From an uncultured Planctomycetaceae bacterium (GTDB lineage: Bacteria > Planctomycetota > Planctomycetia > Pirellulales > UBA1268), in NCBI GenBank assembly GCA_937926325.1, contig CALAZQ010000511.1, positions 1 to 7,965 of the forward strand: 7,965 nucleotides of DNA, in the 5' to 3' direction. This document shows positions 1-6,592 of the stretch, piece by piece. Within the stretch, counting starts at the first letter, position 1; each line of letters opens with the position of its first letter. The translations under genes were made by a program, and so were the position numbers. The notes beneath the pieces are model-generated. The model saw nothing but the letters and a program-made list of their open reading frames with translations. It was not told where the DNA came from and searched no databases.

Positions 1-1
1 G

Positions 2-121
2 CAGCCGGGTGGTGGTCAGCCGGGCGGTGGTCAGCCGGGTGCTGGTCAGCCGGGCGGTGGTCAGCCGGGTGCTAGTCAGCCGGGTGGCGGCCAGCCGGGC
101 GGTGATCGGCCGGGCGGTGCC
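2..121 (+). repeat. 15-bp tandem repeat, eight units, encoding QPGGG-type pentapeptides
   Basis: Eight head-to-tail 15-base units start at 2, 17, 32, 47, 62, 77, 92 and 107. The consensus is cagccgggyggtggt, with the last unit starting cgg and several units carrying gct or agt variants. The period is a multiple of three and in frame with the surrounding gene, giving QPGGG, QPGAG, QPGAS, QPGGD and RPGGA. The array runs into the left edge, so its true length is unknown. Confidence 0.95.
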
Positions 122-1018
122 GCTGCGTCCGAGTCGGCTGATGCTGGGCAGGGCAGCGAGAAGGGAGCGGCCGCAGCTGGCGGCGCCGGCGAGGCTGACG
201 GTGGTCAGTCAGGCACGATGCCAGCGGAGGGGCAGCCGGATGGTGCGACCGAATCGGGCGGCGGCGAATCGGGTGGTCCCGATGCGGCTGGCGGTGATCA
301 GCCCGGCGACGGTGCAGCGGCGGCGGGCGAGGCAGCCGGTGCAGCGGACAGCGGCGAGCCCGCCGGGCAGGCCGGAGCAGGTGGCGAAACGGCTGATGCG
401 GCCGATGCGAAGCCTGCGGCAGGACAGCCCGGCGGACAGCCGGGCGAGGAGGCGAACCAGCCAGCTGGCGGCCAGGCTGGTGAGGGCGATCAGCCCGGTG
501 AGGCTGCGGCCGGGGCCGGTGCCGCTGGTGGAACGCCGGCAGGCAGCACCGCTGGCGGCGGCGGTGGTGGCGAGGAGGGCGGTGACCAGCCAGCCGACCG
601 GCAGGATGACGCTGCGACCGCTGACCCGAAACCACTGGAATGGGAAGAGCCAGACCTCTCAACCGTTCGCCGGGCGGCCGACCTGGCGCTTGAGCATCTT
701 CGTGATTCGGTGAGGTCCGGTGACGAGGAAGTGCTCGCCGAGCTGGGCTGGAGCCGAGAACAGGCCGAGGCATTCCTCAACCGCTGGGAGGCGATGCGGC
801 AGGCAGCCACCAGCGGCGATGCCGGCGAGCGGCAGGAGTTCGAGCAGACGCTTCGCAGTCTCGGGCTGCGGCCCGAGGGGGTGCGATCATCCCGACAGGT
901 GCCGACTGACGGTCGCGGCCCGCAGGCCGAGAGCCGGCGGACCAGGCCGCCGCTCGACTATCGCGAGCGGTTCAAGGCCTACCTGAAGGGCACCGACAGC
1001 CGTATGGAGCGTGAATGA
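2..1018 (+). CDS. Gly/Ala/Pro/Gln-rich low-complexity protein, C-terminal part (5' end outside window)
   Basis: The frame is open from base 2 to the TGA at 1016-1018, giving 338 visible residues with no certain start, so the gene begins upstream. Residues 1-40 are eight QPGGG-like pentapeptides. Residues about 41-210 are an extended, probably disordered Gly/Ala/Pro/Gln/Glu/Asp stretch with further scattered QPG motifs. From about residue 211 (PLEWEEPD) the composition changes to a normal, helical and charged domain containing ELGWSREQAEAFLNRW and a late LDYRERFKAYLKG segment. From memory, planctomycetes carry very long proteins of unknown role with this type of C-terminus, often membrane anchored at the N-terminus; that resemblance is unverified and no function is assigned. 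No membrane segment is visible in this part. Its stop overlaps the nadB start, so the two are probably co-transcribed and translationally coupled. Internal ATG codons (for example 218) are unlikely to be the true start, because the repeat frame is open upstream. Confidence 0.8.
   Translation, partial: QPGGGQPGGGQPGAGQPGGGQPGASQPGGGQPGGDRPGGAAASESADAGQGSEKGAAAAGGAGEADGGQSGTMPAEGQPDGATESGGGESGGPDAAGGDQPGDGAAAAGEAAGAADSGEPAGQAGAGGETADAADAKPAAGQPGGQPGEEANQPAGGQAGEGDQPGEAAAGAGAAGGTPAGSTAGGGGGGEEGGDQPADRQDDAATADPKPLEWEEPDLSTVRRAADLALEHLRDSVRSGDEEVLAELGWSREQAEAFLNRWEAMRQAATSGDAGERQEFEQTLRSLGLRPEGVRSSRQVPTDGRGPQAESRRTRPPLDYRERFKAYLKGTDSRMERE
1004..1018 (+). promoter_or_regulatory. ATGA stop/start overlap with Shine-Dalgarno for nadB
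   Basis: GGAG at 1006-1009 lies five bases before ATG 1015-1017. That ATG overlaps the TGA 1016-1018 of the upstream gene. In the nadB frame a TGA at 1012-1014 sits directly before the ATG, so no upstream start is possible. The arrangement predicts translational coupling by re-initiation. Confidence 0.75.
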
Positions 1019-2760
1019 GGAACTCCACGGACGGCCCCCGCTACCTGGTCGCGTTCGGTCCCACCCGGGTGCCCCACTGGTTCACCGACGTGCTGGTGCT
1101 CGGCGGTGGGCTGGCCGGGCTGCGGGCGGCGCTCGCGGTCGATCCGGGGCTGTCGGTCCTGGTGGTCAACAAGGATGATCTCAATGAGTCGAGCAGTCAG
1201 TGGGCCCAGGGTGGCATTGCCGGGGTGATTGACCCCGAGGATCGCTTCGACAGCCATGTGGCTGACACGCTGGCGGCCGGCGGCGGCCTCTGTCACCCCG
1301 ATGTCGTTGAGGGCGTGGTCCGTGAGGCCCCCGATCGGATTGCCGAACTGATCGGCTGGGGCACCCGGTTCGACCTTCGGGACGGCGGCCTCGACCTTGG
1401 TCGGGAAGGTGGCCACAGTCACAACCGGATCGTGCATGCCCTGGGAGACGCCACCGGCCGTGAGGTGATGCGGGCCGTGATTGAACGGGCCCGGGCGACG
1501 CCGAACATCGAGGTCTGGCCCGAGACCTTCACGATCGATCTGGTCACCCATGAAGGCGTCTGCCGCGGCGGTCTCGTCTGGCACCCTGGCCGGGGCAAGA
1601 CGATGATCTGGGCCCGCCGAACCATCCTGGCCACCGGTGGCGCGGGGCAGATCTATCGTGAGTCGACCAATCCGGCGGGAGCCAGCGGCGATGGGATCGC
1701 CCTGGCCTGGCGGGCGGGAGCGGCGGTGCGGGACATGGAGTTCATGCAATTCCACCCGACGGTGCTCTACATCGCCGGTGGCAGCCGCAGCCTGATCACC
1801 GAGGCGGTCCGCGGCGCCGGGGCCCATCTGGTCGATCGGGACGGCCACCGGTTCATGCCCGATTTTGATCCGCGTGGTGAACTCGCCCCGCGGGATGTCG
1901 TCTCGCGAGCCATCACCGAGGTGATGCGGAAGACGGCCCACGCCAATGTCTACCTCAAGCTCTCCCACCTCGATGCAGAAATGGTGCGGCAGCGGTTTCC
2001 GGGCATGGCCAAGCTCTGCCGCAAGTTCGGCCTCGACCTGGCCACTGATCCGATCCCGGTCCGGCCCGGCGCCCACTACATGATCGGGGGTGTCGTCGTC
2101 GATGACCGGGGTCGCACCACCGTGCCGCATCTCTTTGCCGCCGGCGAGGTCACCTCCAGCGGGCTGCACGGCGCCAACCGGCTGGCAAGCAACAGCCTGC
2201 TCGAGGGGCTTGTCTACGGCAGCCGGGCCGGCGAACAGGCAAGTCGCGAGGCTCGCGAGGAGGCCGTGACGCAGGCCTCGGGTGAGCCATTTCAGGTGCC
2301 GCGAATCGGGCAGCCCCCAGCCGAAGAGCCGGCCGAGGGGCCGGCTGGCGAGGCCCTCGACCTGGGTGATATTCGCAATTCACTCCGCAGCCTGATGTGG
2401 CGGCACGTCGGCGTGGAGCGATCAGAGGCAGCGCTGGCCGAGGCGGCCCAGACGGTGGCCGGCTGGTGCCGCTACGTGCTGCCCCGGCAGTTCACCAACC
2501 CGCAGGGCTGGCAGCTGCAGAACCTGCTGGAGGTGGGCCGGCTGATGATTCAGGCTGCGGCGGCCCGCCGGGAAACCCGGGGGGTCCATGTACGGTCTGA
2601 CCACCACGAGACATCGGACGACTGGCGGCGGCACCTCTGCTGGCAGCGAAACCGGGCTGAGCCCTGGGAATTGCCGGTGGAATCCGAGCCAGCGACGGCC
2701 GGCCAGGCCGCGGTTCCCGAGGCCGGGGATTGCCGACTGGCCGGTTCGGGTAAAAAATAA
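1015..2760 (+). CDS. nadB: L-aspartate oxidase (NadB)
   Basis: This flavoenzyme oxidises L-aspartate to iminoaspartate, which NadA condenses with dihydroxyacetone phosphate to quinolinate in cytosolic de novo NAD synthesis. The protein has 581 residues against about 540 in E. coli. The FAD-binding Rossmann motif GGGLAG is at 30-35, and SSSQWAQGGIAG at 59-70 is the usual second flavin contact. EGGHSHNRI at 131-139 separates NadB from succinate dehydrogenase and fumarate reductase flavoproteins. Residues matching E. coli catalytic or binding positions are present: E131 (E121), H247 (H244), T262 (T259), R293 (R290), H354 (H351) and R389 (R386, within HGANRLASNSLLE). A Pro/Glu/Ala-rich linker at about 411-450 joins the flavin part to the C-terminal helical domain, which ends with RRETRGVH at 518-525. 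The last 30 or so residues are an unconserved-looking tail. The start is fixed by an in-frame stop immediately upstream. No nadA or nadC is next to it here. Confidence 0.97.
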   Translation: MRNSTDGPRYLVAFGPTRVPHWFTDVLVLGGGLAGLRAALAVDPGLSVLVVNKDDLNESSSQWAQGGIAGVIDPEDRFDSHVADTLAAGGGLCHPDVVEGVVREAPDRIAELIGWGTRFDLRDGGLDLGREGGHSHNRIVHALGDATGREVMRAVIERARATPNIEVWPETFTIDLVTHEGVCRGGLVWHPGRGKTMIWARRTILATGGAGQIYRESTNPAGASGDGIALAWRAGAAVRDMEFMQFHPTVLYIAGGSRSLITEAVRGAGAHLVDRDGHRFMPDFDPRGELAPRDVVSRAITEVMRKTAHANVYLKLSHLDAEMVRQRFPGMAKLCRKFGLDLATDPIPVRPGAHYMIGGVVVDDRGRTTVPHLFAAGEVTSSGLHGANRLASNSLLEGLVYGSRAGEQASREAREEAVTQASGEPFQVPRIGQPPAEEPAEGPAGEALDLGDIRNSLRSLMWRHVGVERSEAALAEAAQTVAGWCRYVLPRQFTNPQGWQLQNLLEVGRLMIQAAAARRETRGVHVRSDHHETSDDWRRHLCWQRNRAEPWELPVESEPATAGQAAVPEAGDCRLAGSGKK

Positions 2761-2843
2761 GGGCGTGCGACGGGGCGATCAGCCGGTGACAGAACCTGCC
2801 AGCAACGTGAGGGTGTCTGCCGACGCGGTCGCCTGAGACATGA

Positions 2844-2858
2844 ACAGTCTTAAAGACA
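2844..2858 (+). promoter_or_regulatory. Candidate regulatory dyad, copy 1 (ACAGTCTTAAAGACA)
   Basis: The core GTCTT-A-AAGAC (2847-2857) is a perfect inverted repeat around one central base. A 12-of-15 match occurs at 3740-3754, upstream of the permease gene. It lies 26 bases before the preferred ATPase start at 2885. If the ATPase instead starts at 2840 this would be coding sequence. It may be a transcription-factor operator or chance. Confidence 0.22.
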
Positions 2859-2875
2859 CGATACGCGGCCAGATT

Positions 2876-2881
2876 GAAGGA
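2876..2881 (+). promoter_or_regulatory. Ribosome binding site deciding the ABC ATPase start
   Basis: GAAGGA ends three bases before ATG 2885. The spacing is short, but the match is better than anything before the alternative ATG at 2840, which follows an in-frame TGA (2834-2836) and has only a weak GAG two bases upstream. Confidence 0.5.
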
Positions 2882-2884
2882 TCT

Positions 2885-3661
2885 ATGACCGAGACAGCGA
2901 CGGCGGCCCCGGAGGCCGCAGAACCAGGGACAGCAGGCGAATCGCCCGCGATGATCGAGGCCGATGGTCTCTGCAAGTATTACGGCAGCTTCATTGCCGC
3001 CGAGGACATCTCATTCCGGGTGCCCCGTGGAGAAATCGTTGCCTTCCTCGGGCCGAACGGCGCCGGCAAGAGTACGACGATGAAGATGCTGACCGGCTAC
3101 CTCGCACCCTCGGCGGGCCGGGCCCTGATCGCCGGTTTTGATATGTCAACCGACCGGCTGGAGGCGGCCAAGCGGCTGGGCTATCTGCCGGAAAATGGCC
3201 CGCTCTACCCCGACATGACCCCCCGCAGCCTGCTTGAGTTCTTCGCCGATGCCCGCGGCCTGAAGGCTCCCTACCGGGAGGAGCGAATCGAGGCGGTGGT
3301 CAAGCAGTGTGAACTTGGAAGTGTGATCGGCAAGGCCATCGGCAAGCTCTCGAAGGGGTATCGCCAGCGGGTCGGGATGGCCCAGGTGCTGCTCCATGAA
3401 CCCGATGTGCTGATTCTGGACGAGCCGACCAGTGGCCTCGACCCGAACCAGATCCGTGAAGTCCGAGAGACGATCCGGCGACTCGGCCAGGAGAAGACCA
3501 TCCTGCTCTCGACCCACATTCTGCAAGAGGTCGAGGCGATGGCCGACCGGGTCATCCTGATTGCCGAGGGCCGCATGCGATTTGACGGGACGCCGGCTGA
3601 GCTCGTCGCCGGCGGCCAGCGGCTCGACGAACGCTTCTATGAACTGACCCGGGCCTCATGA
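2885..3661 (+). CDS. GldA-like ABC transporter ATP-binding protein
   Basis: This is the cytoplasmic ATPase that should drive the membrane partner encoded next. From ATG 2885 it has 258 residues and all nucleotide-binding motifs: Walker A GPNGAGKST at 56-64, the YLPEN form of the Q-loop at 100-104 (Glu in the usual Gln position, as in GldA- and CcmA-type ATPases), signature LSKGYRQRV at 155-163, Walker B plus D-loop VLILDEPTSGLDP at 175-187, and the H-loop His at 211 in STH. The GYLPENGPLYPDMT segment is characteristic of GldA-type ATPases. The first 22 or so residues are an Ala/Glu/Pro-rich tail before the domain starts at MIEADGLCKYYG. The start at 2885 is preferred over 2840 for two reasons: it has a GAAGGA ribosome site, and the codons between 2840 and 2885 lack the strong G/C third-position bias seen from 2885 on. 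Its TGA overlaps an ATG at 3658. Confidence 0.92.
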   Translation: MTETATAAPEAAEPGTAGESPAMIEADGLCKYYGSFIAAEDISFRVPRGEIVAFLGPNGAGKSTTMKMLTGYLAPSAGRALIAGFDMSTDRLEAAKRLGYLPENGPLYPDMTPRSLLEFFADARGLKAPYREERIEAVVKQCELGSVIGKAIGKLSKGYRQRVGMAQVLLHEPDVLILDEPTSGLDPNQIREVRETIRRLGQEKTILLSTHILQEVEAMADRVILIAEGRMRFDGTPAELVAGGQRLDERFYELTRAS

Positions 3662-3810
3662 CGGCGGACGGGCGGCTGGCCGAACCGCCGGCCTCGGCGG
3701 CCTTGCCGTTGGAGCGGACCTTTCCCGGGCGCATGGCTTACAGTCTTGAAAACTTCACTGCATATTTCCCCCTTCCAGCAGCACCAGCAGAGAGGCAAAA
3801 CCTGACATGA
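3658..3810 (+). CDS. Possible 50-residue ORF bridging the ATPase and permease genes
   Basis: ATG 3658-3660 overlaps the ATPase stop (ATGA, 3658-3661). The frame stays open for 50 codons to TGA 3808-3810, which overlaps the permease start (ATGA, 3807-3810). Such four-base overlaps at both ends are typical of coupled operon genes. The product begins MTADGRLAEPP, is Ala/Pro-rich, has no membrane segment or signal peptide, and matches no family I know. Codon evidence is split: the first 20 codons end in G or C in 19 cases, like real genes here, but the remaining 29 do so in only about 13. No Shine-Dalgarno site is clear before 3658. Alternatives are a non-coding leader for the permease whose frame is open by chance, or a decayed extension of a neighbouring gene. 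Confidence 0.33.
   Translation: MTADGRLAEPPASAALPLERTFPGRMAYSLENFTAYFPLPAAPAERQNLT
3740..3754 (+). promoter_or_regulatory. Candidate regulatory dyad, copy 2 (ACAGTCTTGAAAACT)
   Basis: It shares 12 of 15 bases with the element at 2844-2858. Its AGTCTT and AAAACT halves form a near-palindrome around one central base, with a single mismatched pair. It sits in an AT-rich island (about 3738-3770) that contrasts with the GC-rich surroundings and lies 52 bases before the permease start. TTGAAA (3746-3751) and CATATT (3761-3766) resemble promoter hexamers, but their 9-base spacing is too short for sigma-70. Confidence 0.22.
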
Positions 3811-6566
3811 AGTGGCACGTGCTCGACGCGGTCTTCAAGCGGAACTTCGTGGCCTATTTCTCCAATCCGACCGGCTACGTCTTCATCTGCGTCTTCGTTC
3901 TGCTCGGATCGTTGGCCGCCTTCTGGCCACCTGAGTTCTTCAACTCAAACCTCGCCAACCTCGATCAGCTCAACCGCTATCTGCCCTACATCCTGCTCGT
4001 CTTCGTACCCGCGATCACGATGAGCGTCTGGGCCGATGAGCGGCGGCAGGGAACCGACGAACTGATCCTGACCATTCCCGCCAGTGACCTCGAGGTGGTG
4101 GTCGGCAAGTATCTTTCGGCGGTCGGTATCTTTACCGTGGCACTGCTCTTCTCCTGCGTCTGTAACCTGATCATCCTGCTCGGCTGGGGGACGCCGGACG
4201 CCGGGCTGTTTCTCACCAACTATCTCGGCTACTGGTTCGTCGGCCTGGCGATGCTGGCGATCGGCATGGTGGCGAGTTTCCTGACGAGCAACCTCACCGT
4301 CTCGTTCATCCTCGGCCTGGCCCTCAATGCCCCGCTGGTCGTGGCCGATCAGGCCAGCAGCGTGATGGGGCCGAAGGCGGCGGCCGTGATCCGGTCGTGG
4401 AGCCTGGCCGAGAACTTCCTCGACTTCGGCCGGGGCATCGTCAGCCTGTCGGCCGCCGGCTATTTCCTGGGGATTGTGACGGTCTGCCTCTACATTTCGA
4501 TGGTGCTGATCGGCCGACGGCACTGGACCGGCCGGCGGGACGGCGCCCGGATGGGGACCCATTTTGTGGTCCGGACCGTCGGGCTCGCGGCGGCGGCACT
4601 GGGCGCCGTGCTGATCCTGCGGGCCTATGACGTGCGGGCCGACCTCTCGGAGGAACAGATCAGTTCGCTCTCGGCCGACACCCGAAAGCTGCTGGCCGGC
4701 CTCGACACCGAACGGATGATTGAGGTGACCGCCTACGTGAGCCCCACGGTGCCGGAGGACTACACCCAGACCCGCCTCACCCTGCTCAACATGCTGCGGC
4801 AGTTTGAGCGGCTGAGCCGCGGGCGGCTGCAGATCGAGGTGGTCGAGACCGAGACCAAGACCGAAGCGGCGGCCCTGGCCAGCCAGCAATTTGGCATCGA
4901 GCCGGTGACGGTGCTCTCGCGGGAGCGGGGGGCATTTCGGGATGAGGACATCTTTCTGGGCTGCGCCTTCACCTGCGGACTCGAGAAGGTGGTGGTGCCG
5001 TTCTTCGACCGGGGCACGCCGGTGGAGTACGAGCTGATCCGCTCGATCTGTACCGTGGCCGAGCAGAAGCGGAAGCGGCTTGGTGTCGTCACCACCGACG
5101 CCGATCTGTTCGGCGGCTTCGACATGATGAGCGGCCAGCAGCGGCCCCGGCAGCCGGTGCTGGAGGAGTTGGAGAAGCAGTATGAGGTGGTGCAGGTCGA
5201 CCCGGCTGCCCCCATCACCGAGTCGTATGACGTGTTGCTGGCGGTGCAGCCGTCGAGCCTCGGCCCCGAGCCGATGAACAACTTTGTGGCGGCGGTGAGG
5301 GCAGGCCAGCCGACCGCAATTTTCGAGGATCCGCTGCCGGTCCTGATGAACGGGGTGCCCGGCACCTCGCAGCCCCGCCGCGGTGGCGGTGGACCGATGG
5401 CGATGTTCCAGCAGCAGAATCAGCCCAAGGGCGACCTCGGCCAGCTCTGGGATGTGCTCGGCCTGAAGCTGGCTGCCGGCAGCGGCAGGCCACTGATGGG
5501 GCAGATGGGGTCGGCCCCGTACGTCGTCTGGCAGGATTACAACCCGCACCCGAAGCTCGAGCTGCCCAGCGAGTTTGTCTTCATCGATGCAGAACTCGGA
5601 GACCCGGGCGACGGGAGTGGGTCGCGGAGCTTCAACCAGGGGAGCAGCATCACGGGCGGCCTGCAGGAGGTGCTGTTCCCGTTCCCCGGGGCACTCGCCA
5701 AGGACGACAAGGCGAACATTGAGTGGGTGCCGCTGGTGACCACCGGGACCCGCTCGGGCACGATCGAGGTCGATCAGGTGCTCGGCAACCGCGGTGACAT
5801 GCGGCAACTGCGGATCTTCGAAAAGCCGGGCAGCCAGGCGATGGTGCTGGCGGCCCTGATCGAGCGGACTGCCGCGGCGGCATCAACCAGTGCGGAGGAC
5901 GGGGAAGCCGAGTCAGCCGGCAAGCCGATTCGTGCCATCGTCGTCGCCGACATCGACCTGATGGGCCAGCAGATCTTTGGGCTCCGGAACCGGCCCGACG
6001 AGGTCTTCGGGCTCGACTTTGACAACGTCACCTTCGTGCTCAACATTCTCGACACGCTGGCAGGTGATGACCGGTTTTTGGAAATCCGGAAGCGGAAGCC
6101 GAAGCATCGCACGCTTGAGCGGATTGAAGACACGGTGGCCGAAGCCCGTGAGCTGGCTGACGCCCAGCGGCAGAAATACATCACCCAGTTCGACCAGGCC
6201 GAACAAGAGGCCAACACCGAGATGCAGAAAGAGGTGGGTGAGTTCGAGAAGAAAATCAAGGAGATGGAAGCGGGTGAGGGGGCTGACCCGCAGGCGGCGA
6301 TGCAGGCAATCCAGCAGCTGGCCAGCCGGCAACGGCTGGCCCAGCGGCGGCTCGATACCAAGCTCGAGCAGCTGAAAAGGAAGCGGGATGCCGAGATCGA
6401 GCAGGTCGAACGGGCCCTCGAGGCGACGATTCGCCGCGAGCAGGACTGGCAGAAGTGGCTGGCGGTGATGCTGCCGCCGATCCCACCGCTGGTGGTGGCC
6501 TTCTTCGTCTTCTTCCGCCGCCGCGCCCAGGAGCGTGAGGGCGTGGCCAAATCGCGACTCAGGTAG
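3807..6566 (+). CDS. GldF-GldG fusion: ABC-2 type permease joined to an ABC_transp_aux (GldG-like) domain
   Basis: The protein has 919 residues. Residues 1-240 are an ABC-2 permease of the GldF type, with hydrophobic segments near 22-40, 59-76, 102-127, 138-160, 163-182 and 215-236. MSVWADERRQGTDELILTIP at 72-91 is the usual GldF hallmark. A further membrane segment (about 252-272) leads into a GldG-like region (about 280-760), expected on the outer face of the membrane. It starts with the typical ADLSEEQISSLSADTRKLL segment and includes VEYELIRSICTV (407-418) and a Gly/Gln/Pro-rich insert near 520-541. Residues about 765-880 are highly charged and predicted coiled coil. A last membrane segment (about 885-904) is followed by a basic RRRAQER tail. 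In Flavobacterium GldF and GldG are separate proteins. The start is set by a TGA at 3747-3749 with no other start codon before ATG 3807; a weak AGAGAGG lies 11 bases upstream. It should pair with the ATPase encoded upstream. The substrate is unknown. Confidence 0.9.
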   Translation: MKWHVLDAVFKRNFVAYFSNPTGYVFICVFVLLGSLAAFWPPEFFNSNLANLDQLNRYLPYILLVFVPAITMSVWADERRQGTDELILTIPASDLEVVVGKYLSAVGIFTVALLFSCVCNLIILLGWGTPDAGLFLTNYLGYWFVGLAMLAIGMVASFLTSNLTVSFILGLALNAPLVVADQASSVMGPKAAAVIRSWSLAENFLDFGRGIVSLSAAGYFLGIVTVCLYISMVLIGRRHWTGRRDGARMGTHFVVRTVGLAAAALGAVLILRAYDVRADLSEEQISSLSADTRKLLAGLDTERMIEVTAYVSPTVPEDYTQTRLTLLNMLRQFERLSRGRLQIEVVETETKTEAAALASQQFGIEPVTVLSRERGAFRDEDIFLGCAFTCGLEKVVVPFFDRGTPVEYELIRSICTVAEQKRKRLGVVTTDADLFGGFDMMSGQQRPRQPVLEELEKQYEVVQVDPAAPITESYDVLLAVQPSSLGPEPMNNFVAAVRAGQPTAIFEDPLPVLMNGVPGTSQPRRGGGGPMAMFQQQNQPKGDLGQLWDVLGLKLAAGSGRPLMGQMGSAPYVVWQDYNPHPKLELPSEFVFIDAELGDPGDGSGSRSFNQGSSITGGLQEVLFPFPGALAKDDKANIEWVPLVTTGTRSGTIEVDQVLGNRGDMRQLRIFEKPGSQAMVLAALIERTAAAASTSAEDGEAESAGKPIRAIVVADIDLMGQQIFGLRNRPDEVFGLDFDNVTFVLNILDTLAGDDRFLEIRKRKPKHRTLERIEDTVAEARELADAQRQKYITQFDQAEQEANTEMQKEVGEFEKKIKEMEAGEGADPQAAMQAIQQLASRQRLAQRRLDTKLEQLKRKRDAEIEQVERALEATIRREQDWQKWLAVMLPPIPPLVVAFFVFFRRRAQEREGVAKSRLR

Positions 6567-6577
6567 CCGACAACAAC

Positions 6578-6592
6578 AGAGGAGAGCCATCG
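6578..6592 (+). promoter_or_regulatory. Shine-Dalgarno site for the DUF4340 gene
   Basis: AGGAG at 6580-6584, within AGAGGAGAG, lies eight bases before ATG 6593. This is the clearest ribosome site in the window and fixes the start of the last gene. Only 26 bases separate it from the preceding stop, so the two genes share a transcript. Confidence 0.8.

Larger units (their letters stand above)
2761..2884 (+). other. Leader between nadB and the ABC transporter genes
   Basis: This 124-base gap (79 bases if the ATPase starts at 2840) has no convincing sigma-70 promoter pair and no T-tract terminator. Its right half is AT-richer than the flanking genes and holds the element at 2844-2858. The break in tight packing suggests that the transport cassette can be transcribed separately from nadB; that is inference. 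Confidence 0.4.

Noticed and set aside
2..121. Tandem repeats as a CRISPR array
   Set aside because: The units are 15 bases, directly adjacent with no spacers, and translate in frame as protein repeats. The same holds for 7907-7965.
9..713. Arg/Val/Ala-rich open frame on the + strand over the repeat region
   Set aside because: The repeat period is a multiple of three, so all frames stay open. The frame that continues into a folded-looking C-terminus and couples to nadB is the other one.
979..2169. 396-codon open frame on the minus strand opposite nadB
   Set aside because: It is fully antisense to a gene with conserved catalytic residues, and its product has no familiar motif, so it is a composition artefact.
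2716..2760. Hairpin at the end of nadB (CCCGA-GGCC with GGCC-ggt-TCGGG) followed by a homopolymer run
   Set aside because: The run after the stem is A-rich on the + strand, not T-rich, and the stem is bulged with a long loop. It does not fit an intrinsic terminator on either strand.
3685..3700. GC hairpin CCGCCG-gcct-CGGCGG between the ATPase and permease genes
   Set aside because: A 6-bp stem with a tetraloop is common in such GC-rich DNA, and no T tract follows, so it is not called a terminator.
3746..3766. Promoter-like hexamers TTGAAA and CATATT upstream of the permease
   Set aside because: Only nine bases separate them, far short of the roughly 17 needed for sigma-70. No better pair was found.
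3945..5807. 620-codon open frame on the minus strand opposite the permease gene
   Set aside because: The translation is His/Arg/Gly/Pro-rich with no recognisable domain and lies entirely opposite a well-supported gene. Long antisense frames are expected when codons favour G/C at the third position.
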